Counted from the stretch's first letter, positions 44,231 through 59,900 are shown. The stretch is 64,000 nt of DNA from Leuctra nigra (GCA_934045905.1 OW203770.1:27847259-27911258); one strand, 5' to 3'. The notes: generated from the sequence alone by a model not told the origin. Translations and numbers: made by a program.

Positions 44231-47200
44231 AGGTCCGTGAAGTTAGCACCGCCCATTAACGCACTAATTATCTTATGTGTGGGATGAATTAGTGCACAAT
44301 TAGTGCGTTCGATCGGCACTAATTTTATAATTAGTGCGTCATCCGTTTCCGAGAAAAACGCACTTTACTATGGGCGGTGCCAACTTCACGCAGCACCGCC
44401 CATTGACGCACTAATTTTCAAACCCACACAGGCAATTAGTGCACAATTAGTGCGTTCGATCCCCCCCATTTCCATAATTAGTGCGCACTTACTTTTCGAG
44501 TTATTCGTGAATAACCGTGGGCGGTGCAGCACCGCCCATTGAAAATTTCAAGGTTTTCAGCACGCCATGTTTTAGTGCACAATTAGTGCGTTCGATTCCC
44601 CCCATTCCCATAATTAGTGCGCACTTACTTTTCGAGTTATTCATGAATAACCGTAGGCGGTGCAGCACCGCCCATTGAAAATTTAAGATTTTCAGCACGC
44701 CAAGTTTTAGTGCACAATTAGTGCGTTCGATCCCCCCCATTCCCATAATTAGTGCGCACTAACTTTTCGAGTTATTCGCAAATAACCTTGGGCGGTGCAC
44801 ACCGCCCAACACCGCCCATGGGAATGGGGGGGATCTAACGCACTAATTGTGCACTAAAACATGGCGTACTGAAAACATTGAAATAGGGGATAATAGTGCG
44901 CACTAATTATAGGAATAGGGGATATCGAACGCACTAATTGTGCACTAAAACATGGCGTGCTGAAAAACTTGAAATTTTCAATGGGCGGTGCTGCACCGCC
45001 CACGGTTATTCACGAATAACTCGAAAAGTAAGTGCGCACTAATTATGGGAATGGGGGGGGATCGAACGCACTAATTGTGCACTAAAACATGGCATTCTGA
45101 AAACCATGAAATTTTCAATAGCGGTGCTGCACCGCCCACGGTTATTCCCGAATAACTCGAAGAGTAAGTGCGCACCAATTATGGGAATGGGGGGGATCGA
45201 ACGCACTAATTGTGCACTAAAACATGGCGTACTGAAAACATTGAAATTTTCAATTGGCGGTGCTGCACCGCCCACGGTTATTCGCGAATAACTCGAAAAG
45301 TTAGTGCGCACTAATTATGGGAATGGGGGGGATCGAACGCACTAATTGTGCACTAAAACATGGCGTGCTGAAAATCTTAAATTTTCAATGTGCGGTGCTG
45401 CACCGCCCACGGTTATTCACGAATAACTCGAAAAGTAAGTGCGCACTAATTATGGGAATGGGGGGAATCGAACGCACTAATTGTGCACTAAAACATGGCG
45501 TGCTGAAAACCTTGAAATTTTCAATGGGCGGTGCTGCACCGCCCAAGGTTATTCACGAATATCTCGAAAAGTAAGTGCGCACTAATTAAGGGAATGGGGG
45601 GGATCGAACGCACTAATTGTGCACTAATTGCCTGTGTGGGTTTGAAAATTAGTGCGTCAATGGGCGGTGCTGCGTGAAGTTGGCACCGCCCATAGTAAAG
45701 TGCGTTTTTCACGGAAACGGATGACGCACTAATTATAAAATTAGTGCCGATCGAACGCACTAATTGTGCACTAATTCATCCTATACATGAGATAATTAGT
45801 GCGTTAATGGGCGGTGCTAACTTCACGGACCTGGATTGTATCCGTGTAAATATGGCCGAAGACTTAATTTTGGTAATACGTTTTATAACGTCTTATTGAG
45901 GGGTTTCCAGACGTTTGATGCTTTTTTGATCACGAAGTTGACTTGAGGTCCAAATGACAATGTGGTATGTATGCATGTGAGTATGGCCGATGGGTTAATT
46001 TTGTTAACACGCTTTATAACGTCTTATTGAGGGGTTTCCAGACGTTTGATGCTTTTTTGATCACGAAGTTGACTTGAGGTCCAAATGACAATGTGGTATG
46101 AATGCATGTTAGTATTGCCGAAGGGTTAATTTTGTTCATACGCTTTATAAAGTCTTATTTAGGTGTTTCGTTTGTACTTGGAACTTTTGAGTTCCAAATC
46201 AACAAGTGGATTGTATGCGTGTAAATATAGCCGAAGGGTTAATTTTGGTAATACGTTTTATAACGTCTCATTGCGGGGTTTCCAGATGTTTGTTGCTTTT
46301 TTGATCACGAAGTTGATTAGAGTTCCTAATGACCATGTAGTATGTATGCATGTTAGTATTGCCGAATGGTTAATTTTGTTCATACGCTTTATTAAGTCTT
46401 ATTTAGGTGTTTCCAGGCGTTTGATCCTTTTTAATCTTAACATTGATTTGAGTTCCAAATGACCATGTAGTATAGTATGTATAACTGTTATAATGGCCAA
46501 AGGGATATTTTTGTTAATGCGCTTTATAACGTCTTATTAAAATGTTACCAGACGTTTGGTGCTTTTTCGATCTCGAAGTTTTTTTGAGTTCCATATGAAC
46601 AAGTGGACTGTATCCGTGTAAATATGGCCGAATATATTAATTTTGTTAATACGCTATAAAACGTCTTATTAAGGGGTTTCCAGATGTTAGTTGCTTTTTT
46701 GATCACGAAGTTGATTTCAGGTCCAAATGACAATGTGGTATGTATGCATGTTAGTATGGCCGAAGGGTTAATTTTGTTCATACGCTTTATAACGTCATAT
46801 TAACGGGTTTCCATACGTTTGGTGCTTTTTTGATCACAAAGTAGATTTGAGGTCGAAATGACCATGTGGTATGTATGCGTGTAAATATGGCCGAAGGGTT
46901 AATTTTGTTAATACGCTATATAACGTCTTATTAAGAGGTTTTCAGATGTTAGTTTCTTTTTTGATCACGAAGTTGATTTCAGGTCCAAATGACAATGTGG
47001 TATGTATGCATGTTAGAATGGCCGAAGGGTTAATTTTGTTCATACGCTTTATAAAGTCTTATTTAGGTGTTTCCAGGCGTTTCAAACTTTTCCAACCTTA
47101 ACATTGATTTGAGTTCCAAATTACCATATAGTATAGTATGTATGCCTGTTATAATGGCCGAAGTTTTATTATTGTTAATACGCTTTATAACGTCTTATAA

Positions 47201-47405
47201 AAATGTTTCCAGACGTTTGTAGCTTTTTTGATCAAGAAATTGATTTGAGGTTCAAATGCTCATGAGGTATGTATGCATGTTAATATTGATGAAGGGTTAT
47301 TTTTGTTGATAAGCTTGATAACGTCTTATTAAACTGTTTCCAGACGTTTGGTGCTTTTTCGATCTCAAACTTTTTTTGAGTTCCATTTGAACAAGTGGAT
47401 TGTAT
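44231..47405. repeat. Higher-order unit 1 (type X)
   Basis: Foldback part 44231-45832, satellite 45833-47405; 3175 bp. The Foldback centre (about 44785-44930) is rearranged compared with the element at 4604: it has GGGCGGTGCACACCGCCC and AATAGGGGATAATAGTGCGC, and the left arm is two subrepeats shorter. Satellite marker CCGAATATATTAA. Confidence 0.95.
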
Positions 47406-50400
47406 AGGTCCGTGAAGTTAGCACCGCCCATTAACGCACTAATTATCTTATGTGTGGGATGAATTAGTGCACAATTAGTGCGTTCGATCGGCACTAATTT
47501 TATAATTAGTGCGTCATCCGTTTCCGAGAAAAACGCACTTTACTATGGGCGGTGCCAACTTCACGCAGCACCGCCCATTGACGCACTAATTTTCAAACCC
47601 ACACAGGCAATTAGTGCACAATTAGTGCGTTCGATCCCCCCCATTTCCATAATTAGTGCGCACTTACTTTTCGAGTTATTCGTGAATAACCGTGGGCGGT
47701 GCAGCACCGCCCATTGAAAATTTCAAGGTTTTCAGCACGCCATGTTTTAGTGCACAATTAGTGCGTTCGATTCCCCCCATTCCCATAATTAGTGCGCACT
47801 TACTTTTCGAGTTATTCATGAATAACCGTAGGCGGTGCAGCACCGCCCATTGAAAATTTAAGATTTTCAGCACGCCAAGTTTTAGTGCACAATTAGTGCG
47901 TTCGATCCCCCCCATTCCCATAATTAGTGCGCACTAACTTTTCGAGTTATTCGCAAATAACCTTGGGCGGTGCACACCGCCCAACACCGCCCATGGGAAT
48001 GGGGGGGATCTAACGCACTAATTGTGCACTAAAACATGGCGTACTGAAAACATTGAAATAGGGGATAATAGTGCGCACTAATTATAGGAATAGGGGATAT
48101 CGAACGCACTAATTGTGCACTAAAACATGGCGTGCTGAAAAACTTGAAATTTTCAATGGGCGGTGCTGCACCGCCCACGGTTATTCACGAATAACTCGAA
48201 AAGTAAGTGCGCACTAATTATGGGAATGGGGGGGGATCGAACGCACTAATTGTGCACTAAAACATGGCATTCTGAAAACCATGAAATTTTCAATAGCGGT
48301 GCTGCACCGCCCACGGTTATTCCCGAATAACTCGAAGAGTAAGTGCGCACCAATTATGGGAATGGGGGGGATCGAACGCACTAATTGTGCACTAAAACAT
48401 GGCGTACTGAAAACATTGAAATTTTCAATTGGCGGTGCTGCACCGCCCACGGTTATTCGCGAATAACTCGAAAAGTTAGTGCGCACTAATTATGGGAATG
48501 GGGGGGATCGAACGCACTAATTGTGCACTAAAACATGGCGTGCTGAAAATCTTAAATTTTCAATGTGCGGTGCTGCACCGCCCACGGTTATTCACGAATA
48601 ACTCGAAAAGTAAGTGCGCACTAATTATGGGAATGGGGGGAATCGAACGCACTAATTGTGCACTAAAACATGGCGTGCTGAAAACCTTGAAATTTTCAAT
48701 GGGCGGTGCTGCACCGCCCAAGGTTATTCACGAATATCTCGAAAAGTAAGTGCGCACTAATTAAGGGAATGGGGGGGATCGAACGCACTAATTGTGCACT
48801 AATTGCCTGTGTGGGTTTGAAAATTAGTGCGTCAATGGGCGGTGCTGCGTGAAGTTGGCACCGCCCATAGTAAAGTGCGTTTTTCACGGAAACGGATGAC
48901 GCACTAATTATAAAATTAGTGCCGATCGAACGCACTAATTGTGCACTAATTCATCCTATACATGAGATAATTAGTGCGTTAATGGGCGGTGCTAACTTCA
49001 CGGACCTGGATTGTATCCGTGTAAATATGGCCGAAGACTTAATTTTGGTAATACGTTTTATAACGTCTTATTGAGGGGTTTCCAGACGTTTGATGCTTTT
49101 TTGATCACGAAGTTGACTTGAGGTCCAAATGACAATGTGGTATGTATGCATGTGAGTATGGCCGATGGGTTAATTTTGTTAACACGCTTTATAACGTCTT
49201 ATTGAGGGGTTTCCAGACGTTTGATGCTTTTTTGATCACGAAGTTGACTTGAGGTCCAAATGACAATGTGGTATGAATGCATGTTAGTATTGCCGAAGGG
49301 TTAATTTTGTTCATACGCTTTATAAAGTCTTATTTAGGTGTTTCGTTTGTACTTGGAACTTTTGAGTTCCAAATCAACAAGTGGATTGTATGCGTGTAAA
49401 TATAGCCGAAGGGTTAATTTTGGTAATACGTTTTATAACGTCTCATTGCGGGGTTTCCAGATGTTTGTTGCTTTTTTGATCACGAAGTTGATTAGAGTTC
49501 CTAATGACCATGTAGTATGTATGCATGTTAGTATTGCCGAATGGTTAATTTTGTTCATACGCTTTATTAAGTCTTATTTAGGTGTTTCCAGGCGTTTGAT
49601 CCTTTTTAATCTTAACATTGATTTGAGTTCCAAATGACCATGTAGTATAGTATGTATAACTGTTATAATGGCCAAAGGGATATTTTTGTTAATGCGCTTT
49701 ATAACGTCTTATTAAAATGTTACCAGACGTTTGGTGCTTTTTCGATCTCGAAGTTTTTTTGAGTTCCATATGAACAAGTGGACTGTATCCGTGTAAATAT
49801 GGCCGAATATATTAATTTTGTTAATACGCTATAAAACGTCTTATTAAGGGGTTTCCAGATGTTAGTTGCTTTTTTGATCACGAAGTTGATTTCAGGTCCA
49901 AATGACAATGTGGTATGTATGCATGTTAGTATGGCCGAAGGGTTAATTTTGTTCATACGCTTTATAACGTCATATTAACGGGTTTCCATACGTTTGGTGC
50001 TTTTTTGATCACAAAGTAGATTTGAGGTCGAAATGACCATGTGGTATGTATGCGTGTAAATATGGCCGAAGGGTTAATTTTGTTAATACGCTATATAACG
50101 TCTTATTAAGAGGTTTTCAGATGTTAGTTTCTTTTTTGATCACGAAGTTGATTTCAGGTCCAAATGACAATGTGGTATGTATGCATGTTAGAATGGCCGA
50201 AGGGTTAATTTTGTTCATAGGCTTTATAAAGTCTTATTTAGGTGTTTCCAGGCGTTTCAAACTTTTCCAACCTTAACATTGATTTGAGTTCCAAATTACC
50301 ATATAGTATAGTATGTATGCCTGTTATAATGGCCGAAGTTTTATTATTGTTAATACGCTTTATAACGTCTTATAAAAATGTTTCCAGACGTTTGTAGCTT

Positions 50401-50580
50401 TTTTGATCAAGAAATTGATTTGAGGTTCAAATGCTCATGAGGTATGTATGCATGTTAATATTGATGAAGGGTTATTTTTGTTGATAAGCTTGATAACGTC
50501 TTATTAAACTGTTTCCAGACGTTTGGTGCTTTTTCGATCTCAAACTTTTTTTGAGTTCCATTTGAACAAGTGGATTGTAT
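47406..50580. repeat. Higher-order unit 2 (type X)
   Basis: Foldback part 47406-49007, satellite 49008-50580; 3175 bp. Private change TTCATAGGCTTTAT (ATAGG for ATACG) near 50216. Confidence 0.95.
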
Positions 50581-53500
50581 AGGTCCGTGAAGTTAGCACC
50601 GCCCATTAACGCACTAATTATCTTATGTGTGGGATGAATTAGTGCACAATTAGTGCGTTCGATCGGCACTAATTTTATAATTAGTGCGTCATCCGTTTCC
50701 GAGAAAAACGCACTTTACTATGGGCGGTGCCAACTTCACGCAGCACCGCCCATTGACGCACTAATTTTCAAACCCACACAGGCAATTAGTGCACAATTAG
50801 TGCGTTCGATCCCCCCCATTTCCATAATTAGTGCGCACTTACTTTTCGAGTTATTCGTGAATAACCGTGGGCGGTGCAGCACCGCCCATTGAAAATTTCA
50901 AGGTTTTCAGCACGCCATGTTTTAGTGCACAATTAGTGCGTTCGATTCCCCCCATTCCCATAATTAGTGCGCACTTACTTTTCGAGTTATTCATGAATAA
51001 CCGTAGGCGGTGCAGCACCGCCCATTGAAAATTTAAGATTTTCAGCACGCCAAGTTTTAGTGCACAATTAGTGCGTTCGATCCCCCCCATTCCCATAATT
51101 AGTGCGCACTAACTTTTCGAGTTATTCGCAAATAACATTGGGCGGTGCACACCGCCCAACACCGCCCATGGGAATGGGGGGGATCTAACGCACTAATTGT
51201 GCACTAAAACATGGCGTACTGAAAACATTGAAATAGGGGATAATAGTGCGCACTAATTATAGGAATAGGGGATATCGAACGCACTAATTGTGCACTAAAA
51301 CATGGCGTGCTGAAAAACTTGAAATTTTCAATGGACGGTGCTGCACCGCCCACGGTTATTCACGAATAACTCGAAAAGTAAGTGCGCACTAATTATGGGA
51401 ATGGGGGGGGATCGAACGCACTAATTGTGCACTAAAACATGGCATTCTGAAAACCATGAAATTTTCAATAGCGGTGCTGCACCGCCCACGGTTATTCCCG
51501 AATAACTCGAAGAGTAAGTGCGCACCAATTATGGGAATGGGGGGGATCGAACGCACTAATTGTGCACTAAAACATGGCGTACTGAAAACATTGAAATTTT
51601 CAATTGGCGGTGCTGCACCGCCCACGGTTATTCGCGAATAACTCGAAAAGTTAGTGCGCACTAATTATGGGAATGGGGGGGATCGAACGCACTAATTGTG
51701 CACTAAAACATGGCGTGCTGAAAATCTTAAATTTTCAATGGGCGGTGCTGCACCGCCCACGGTTATTCACGAATAACTCGAAAAGTAAGTGCGCACTAAT
51801 TATGGGAATGGGGGGAATCGAACGCACTAATTGTGCACTAAAACATGGCGTGCTGAAAACCTTGAAATTTTCAATGGGCGGTGCTGCACCGCCCAAGGTT
51901 ATTCACGAATATCTCGAAAAGTAAGTGCGCACTAATTATGGGAATGGGGGGGATCGAACGCACTAATTGTGCACTAATTGCCTGTGTGGGTTTGAAAATT
52001 AGTGCGTCAATGGGCGGTGCTGCGTGAAGTTAGCACCGCCCATAGTAAAGTGCGTTTTTCACGGAAACGGATGACGCACTAATTATAAAATTAGTGCCGA
52101 TCGAACGCACTAATTGTGCACTAATTCATCCTATACATGAGATAATTAGTGCGTTAATGGGCGGTGCTAACTTCACGGACCTGGATTGTATCCGTGTAAA
52201 TATGGCCGAAGACTTAATTTTGGTAATACGTTTTATAACGTCTTATTGAGGGGTTTCCAGACGTTTGATGCTTTTTTGATCACGAAGTTGACTTGAGGTC
52301 CAAATGACAATGTGGTATGTATGCATGTGAGTATGGCCGATGGGTTAATTTTGTTAACACGCTTTATAACGTCTTATTGAGGGGTTTCCAGACGTTTGAT
52401 GCTTTTTTGATCACGAAGTTGACTTGAGGTCCAAATGACAATGTGGTATGAATGCATGTTAGTATTGCCGAAGGGTTAATTTTGTTCATACGCTTTATAA
52501 AGTCTTATTTAGGTGTTTCGTTTGTACTTGGAACTTTTGAGTTCCAAATCAACAAGTGGATTGTATGCGTGTAAATATAGCCGAAGGGTTAATTTTGGTA
52601 ATACGTTTTATAACGTCTCATTGCGGGGTTTCCAGATGTTTGTTGCTTTTTTGATCACGAAGTTGATTAGAGTTCCTAATGACCATGTAGTATGTATGCA
52701 TGTTAGTATTGCCGAAGGGTTAATTTTGTTCATACGCTTTATTAAGTCTTATTTAGGTGTTTCCAGGCGTTTGATCCTTTTTAATCTTAACATTGATTTG
52801 AGTTCCAAATGACCATGTAGTATAGTATGTATAACTGTTATAATGGCCAAAGGGATATTTTTGTTAATGCGCTTTATAACGTCTTATTAAAATGTTACCA
52901 GACGTTTGGTGCTTTTTCGATCTCGAAGTTTTTTTGAGTTCCATATGAACAAGTGGACTGTATCCGTGTAAATATGGCGAAGGATTAATTTTGTTAATAC
53001 GCTATAAAACGTCTTATTAAGGGGTTTCCAGATGTTAGTTGCTTTTTTGATCACGAAGTTGATTTCAGGTCCAAATGACAATGTGGTATGTATGCATGTT
53101 AGTATGGCCGAAGGGTTAATTTTGTTCATACGCTTTATAACGTCATATTAACGGGTTTCCATACGTTTGGTGCTTTTTTGATCACAAAGTAGATTTGAGG
53201 TCGAAATGACCATGTGGTATGTATGCGTGTAAATATGGCCGAAGGGTTAATTTTGATTATACGCTATATAACGTCTTATTAAGAGGTTTTCAGATGTTAG
53301 TTTCTTTTTTGATCACGAAGTTGATTTCAGGTCCAAATGACAATGTGGTATGTATGCATGTTAGAATGGCCGAAGGGTTAATTTTGTTCATACGCTTTAT
53401 AAAGTCTTATTTAGGTGTTTCCAGGCGTTTCAAACTTTTCCAACCTTAACATTGATTTGAGTTCCAAATTACCATATAGTATAGTATGTATGCCTGTTAT

Positions 53501-53753
53501 AATGGCCGAAGTTTTATTATTGTTAATACGCTTTATAACGTCTTATAAAAATGTTTCCAGACGTTTGTAGCTATTTTGATCAAGAAATTGATTTGAGGTT
53601 CAAATGCTCATGAGGTATGTATGCATGTTAATATTGATGAAGGGTTATTTTTGTTGATAAGCTTGATAACGTCTTATTAAACTGTTTCCAGACGTTTGGT
53701 GCTTTTTCGATCTCAAACTTTTTTTGAGTTCCATTTGAACAAGTGGATTGTAT
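50581..53753. repeat. Higher-order unit 3 (type Y)
   Basis: Foldback part 50581-52182, satellite 52183-53753; 3173 bp. Y markers: AATAACATTGGGCGG, ATGGACGGTGCTGC, GAAGTTAGCACC in the right arm, satellite ATGGCGAAGGATTAA (2 bp shorter than X) and TTTGATTATACGC. Confidence 0.95.
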
Positions 53754-56700
53754 AGGTCCGTGAAGTTAGCACCGCCCATTAACGCACTAATTATCTTATG
53801 TGTGGGATGAATTAGTGCACAATTAGTGCGTTCGATCGGCACTAATTTTATAATTAGTGCGTCATCCGTTTCCGAGAAAAACGCACTTTACTATGGGCGG
53901 TGCCAACTTCACGCAGCACCGCCCATTGACGCACTAATTTTCAAACCCACACAGGCAATTAGTGCACAATTAGTGCGTTCGATCCCCCCCATTTCCATAA
54001 TTAGTGCGCACTTACTTTTCGAGTTATTCGTGAATAACCGTGGGCGGTGCAGCACCGCCCATTGAAAATTTCAAGGTTTTCAGCACGCCATGTTTTAGTG
54101 CACAATTAGTGCGTTCGATTCCCCCCATTCCCATAATTAGTGCGCACTTACTTTTCGAGTTATTCATGAATAACCGTAGGCGGTGCAGCACCGCCCATTG
54201 AAAATTTAAGATTTTCAGCACGCCAAGTTTTAGTGCACAATTAGTGCGTTCGATCCCCCCCATTCCCATAATTAGTGCGCACTAACTTTTCGAGTTATTC
54301 GCAAATAACCTTGGGCGGTGCACACCGCCCAACACCGCCCATGGGAATGGGGGGGATCTAACGCACTAATTGTGCACTAAAACATGGCGTACTGAAAACA
54401 TTGAAATAGGGGATAATAGTGCGCACTAATTATAGGAATAGGGGATATCGAACGCACTAATTGTGCACTAAAACATGGCGTGCTGAAAAACTTGAAATTT
54501 TCAATGGGCGGTGCTGCACCGCCCACGGTTATTCACGAATAACTCGAAAAGTAAGTGCGCACTAATTATGGGAATGGGGGGGGATCGAACGCACTAATTG
54601 TGCACTAAAACATGGCATTCTGAAAACCATGAAATTTTCAATAGCGGTGCTGCACCGCCCACGGTTATTCCCGAATAACTCGAAGAGTAAGTGCGCACCA
54701 ATTATGGGAATGGGGGGGATCGAACGCACTAATTGTGCACTAAAACATGGCGTACTGAAAACATTGAAATTTTCAATTGGCGGTGCTGCACCGCCCACGG
54801 TTATTCGCGAATAACTCGAAAAGTTAGTGCGCACTAATTATGGGAATGGGGGGGATCGAACGCACTAATTGTGCACTAAAACATGGCGTGCTGAAAATCT
54901 TAAATTTTCAATGTGCGGTGCTGCACCGCCCACGGTTATTCACGAATAACTCGAAAAGTAAGTGCGCACTAATTATGGGAATGGGGGGAATCGAACGCAC
55001 TAATTGTGCACTAAAACATGGCGTGCTGAAAACCTTGAAATTTTCAATGGGCGGTGCTGCACCGCCCAAGGTTATTCACGAATATCTCGAAAAGTAAGTG
55101 CGCACTAATTAAGGGAATGGGGGGGATCGAACGCACTAATTGTGCACTAATTGCCTGTGTGGGTTTGAAAATTAGTGCGTCAATGGGCGGTGCTGCGTGA
55201 AGTTGGCACCGCCCATAGTAAAGTGCGTTTTTCACGGAAACGGATGACGCACTAATTATAAAATTAGTGCCGATCGAACGCACTAATTGTGCACTAATTC
55301 ATCCTATACATGAGATAATTAGTGCGTTAATGGGCGGTGCTAACTTCACGGACCTGGATTGTATCCGTGTAAATATGGCCGAAGACTTAATTTTGGTAAT
55401 ACGTTTTATAACGTCTTATTGAGGGGTTTCCAGACGTTTGATGCTTTTTTGATCACGAAGTTGACTTGAGGTCCAAATGACAATGTGGTATGTATGCATG
55501 TGAGTATGGCCGATGGGTTAATTTTGTTAACACGCTTTATAACGTCTTATTGAGGGGTTTCCAGACGTTTGATGCTTTTTTGATCACGAAGTTGACTTGA
55601 GGTCCAAATGACAATGTGGTATGAATGCATGTTAGTATTGCCGAAGGGTTAATTTTGTTCATACGCTTTATAAAGTCTTATTTAGGTGTTTCGTTTGTAC
55701 TTGGAACTTTTGAGTTCCAAATCAACAAGTGGATTGTATGCGTGTAAATATAGCCGAAGGGTTAATTTTGGTAATACGTTTTATAACGTCTCATTGCGGG
55801 GTTTCCAGATGTTTGTTGCTTTTTTGATCACGAAGTTGATTAGAGTTCCTAATGACCATGTAGTATGTATGCATGTTAGTATTGCCGAATGGTTAATTTT
55901 GTTCATACGCTTTATTAAGTCTTATTTAGGTGTTTCCAGGCGTTTGATCCTTTTTAATCTTAACATTGATTTGAGTTCCAAATGACCATGTAGTATAGTA
56001 TGTATAACTGTTATAATGGCCAAAGGGATATTTTTGTTAATGCGCTTTATAACGTCTTATTAAAATGTTACCAGACGTTTGGTGCTTTTTCGATCTCGAA
56101 GTTTTTTTGAGTTCCATATGAACAAGTGGACTGTATCCGTGTAAATATGGCCGAATATATTAATTTTGTTAATACGCTATAAAACGTCTTATTAAGGGGT
56201 TTCCAGATGTTAGTTGCTTTTTTGATCACGAAGTTGATTTCAGGTCCAAATGACAATGTGGTATGTATGCATGTTAGTATGGCCGAAGGGTTAATTTTGT
56301 TCATACGCTTTATAACGTCATATTAACGGGTTTCCATACGTTTGGTGCTTTTTTGATCACAAAGTAGATTTGAGGTCGAAATGACCATGTGGTATGTATG
56401 CGTGTAAATATGGCCGAAGGGTTAATTTTGTTAATACGCTATATAACGTCTTATTAAGAGGTTTTCAGATGTTAGTTTCTTTTTTGATCACGAAGTTGAT
56501 TTCAGGTCCAAATGACAATGTGGTATGTATGCATGTTAGAATGGCCGAAGGGTTAATTTTGTTCATACGCTTTATAAAGTCTTATTTAGGTGTTTCCAGG
56601 CGTTTCAAACTTTTCCAACCTTAACATTGATTTGAGTTCCAAATTACCATATAGTATAGTATGTATGCCTGTTATAATGGCCGAAGTTTTATTATTGTTA

Positions 56701-56928
56701 ATACGCTTTATAACGTCTTATAAAAATGTTTCCAGACGTTTGTAGCTTTTTTGATCAAGAAATTGATTTGAGGTTCAAATGCTCATGAGGTATGTATGCA
56801 TGTTAATATTGATGAAGGGTTATTTTTGTTGATAAGCTTGATAACGTCTTATTAAACTGTTTCCAGACGTTTGGTGCTTTTTCGATCTCAAACTTTTTTT
56901 GAGTTCCATTTGAACAAGTGGATTGTAT
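53754..56928. repeat. Higher-order unit 4 (type X)
   Basis: Foldback part 53754-55355, satellite 55356-56928; 3175 bp. Markers as units 1 and 2; 6348 bp after unit 2. Confidence 0.95.
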
Positions 56929-59900
56929 AGGTCCGTGAAGTTAGCACCGCCCATTAACGCACTAATTATCTTATGTGTGGGATGAATTAGTGCACAATTA
57001 GTGCGTTCGATCGGCACTAATTTTATAATTAGTGCGTCATCCGTTTCCGAGAAAAACGCACTTTACTATGGGCGGTGCCAACTTCACGCAGCACCGCCCA
57101 TTGACGCACTAATTTTCAAACCCACACAGGCAATTAGTGCACAATTAGTGCGTTCGATCCCCCCCATTTCCATAATTAGTGCGCACTTACTTTTCGAGTT
57201 ATTCGTGAATAACCGTGGGCGGTGCAGCACCGCCCATTGAAAATTTCAAGGTTTTCAGCACGCCATGTTTTAGTGCACAATTAGTGCGTTCGATTCCCCC
57301 CATTCCCATAATTAGTGCGCACTTACTTTTCGAGTTATTCATGAATAACCGTAGGCGGTGCAGCACCGCCCATTGAAAATTTAAGATTTTCAGCACGCCA
57401 AGTTTTAGTGCACAATTAGTGCGTTCGATCCCCCCCATTCCCATAATTAGTGCGCACTAACTTTTCGAGTTATTCGCAAATAACATTGGGCGGTGCACAC
57501 CGCCCAACACCGCCCATGGGAATGGGGGGGATCTAACGCACTAATTGTGCACTAAAACATGGCGTACTGAAAACATTGAAATAGGGGATAATAGTGCGCA
57601 CTAATTATAGGAATAGGGGATATCGAACGCACTAATTGTGCACTAAAACATGGCGTGCTGAAAAACTTGAAATTTTCAATGGACGGTGCTGCACCGCCCA
57701 CGGTTATTCACGAATAACTCGAAAAGTAAGTGCGCACTAATTATGGGAATGGGGGGGGATCGAACGCACTAATTGTGCACTAAAACATGGCATTCTGAAA
57801 ACCATGAAATTTTCAATAGCGGTGCTGCACCGCCCACGGTTATTCCCGAATAACTCGAAGAGTAAGTGCGCACCAATTATGGGAATGGGGGGGATCGAAC
57901 GCACTAATTGTGCACTAAAACATGGCGTACTGAAAACATTGAAATTTTCAATTGGCGGTGCTGCACCGCCCACGGTTATTCGCGAATAACTCGAAAAGTT
58001 AGTGCGCACTAATTATGGGAATGGGGGGGATCGAACGCACTAATTGTGCACTAAAACATGGCGTGCTGAAAATCTTAAATTTTCAATGGGCGGTGCTGCA
58101 CCGCCCACGGTTATTCACGAATAACTCGAAAAGTAAGTGCGCACTAATTATGGGAATGGGGGGAATCGAACGCACTAATTGTGCACTAAAACATGGCGTG
58201 CTGAAAACCTTGAAATTTTCAATGGGCGGTGCTGCACCGCCCAAGGTTATTCACGAATATCTCGAAAAGTAAGTGCGCACTAATTATGGGAATGGGGGGG
58301 ATCGAACGCACTAATTGTGCACTAATTGCCTGTGTGGGTTTGAAAATTAGTGCGTCAATGGGCGGTGCTGCGTGAAGTTAGCACCGCCCATAGTAAAGTG
58401 CGTTTTTCACGGAAACGGATGACGCACTAATTATAAAATTAGTGCCGATCGAACGCACTAATTGTGCACTAATTCATCCTATACATGAGATAATTAGTGC
58501 GTTAATGGGCGGTGCTAACTTCACGGACCTGGATTGTATCCGTGTAAATATGGCCGAAGACTTAATTTTGGTAATACGTTTTATAACGTCTTATTGAGGG
58601 GTTTCCAGACGTTTGATGCTTTTTTGATCACGAAGTTGACTTGAGGTCCAAATGACAATGTGGTATGTATGCATGTGAGTATGGCCGATGGGTTAATTTT
58701 GTTAACACGCTTTATAACGTCTTATTGAGGGGTTTCCAGACGTTTGATGCTTTTTTGATCACGAAGTTGACTTGAGGTCCAAATGACAATGTGGTATGAA
58801 TGCATGTTAGTATTGCCGAAGGGTTAATTTTGTTCATACGCTTTATAAAGTCTTATTTAGGTGTTTCGTTTGTACTTGGAACTTTTGAGTTCCAAATCAA
58901 CAAGTGGATTGTATGCGTGTAAATATAGCCGAAGGGTTAATTTTGGTAATACGTTTTATAACGTCTCATTGCGGGGTTTCCAGATGTTTGTTGCTTTTTT
59001 GATCACGAAGTTGATTAGAGTTCCTAATGACCATGTAGTATGTATGCATGTTAGTATTGCCGAAGGGTTAATTTTGTTCATACGCTTTATTAAGTCTTAT
59101 TTAGGTGTTTCCAGGCGTTTGATCCTTTTTAATCTTAACATTGATTTGAGTTCCAAATGACCATGTAGTATAGTATGTATAACTGTTATAATGGCCAAAG
59201 GGATATTTTTGTTAATGCGCTTTATAACGTCTTATTAAAATGTTACCAGACGTTTGGTGCTTTTTCGATCTCGAAGTTTTTTTGAGTTCCATATGAACAA
59301 GTGGACTGTATCCGTGTAAATATGGCGAAGGATTAATTTTGTTAATACGCTATAAAACGTCTTATTAAGGGGTTTCCAGATGTTAGTTGCTTTTTTGATC
59401 ACGAAGTTGATTTCAGGTCCAAATGACAATGTGGTATGTATGCATGTTAGTATGGCCGAAGGGTTAATTTTGTTCATACGCTTTATAACGTCATATTAAC
59501 GGGTTTCCATACGTTTGGTGCTTTTTTGATCACAAAGTAGATTTGAGGTCGAAATGACCATGTGGTATGTATGCGTGTAAATATGGCCGAAGGGTTAATT
59601 TTGATTATACGCTATATAACGTCTTATTAAGAGGTTTTCAGATGTTAGTTTCTTTTTTGATCACGAAGTTGATTTCAGGTCCAAATGACAATGTGGTATG
59701 TATGCATGTTAGAATGGCCGAAGGGTTAATTTTGTTCATACGCTTTATAAAGTCTTATTTAGGTGTTTCCAGGCGTTTCAAACTTTTCCAACCTTAACAT
59801 TGATTTGAGTTCCAAATTACCATATAGTATAGTATGTATGCCTGTTATAATGGCCGAAGTTTTATTATTGTTAATACGCTTTATAACGTCTTATAAAAAT

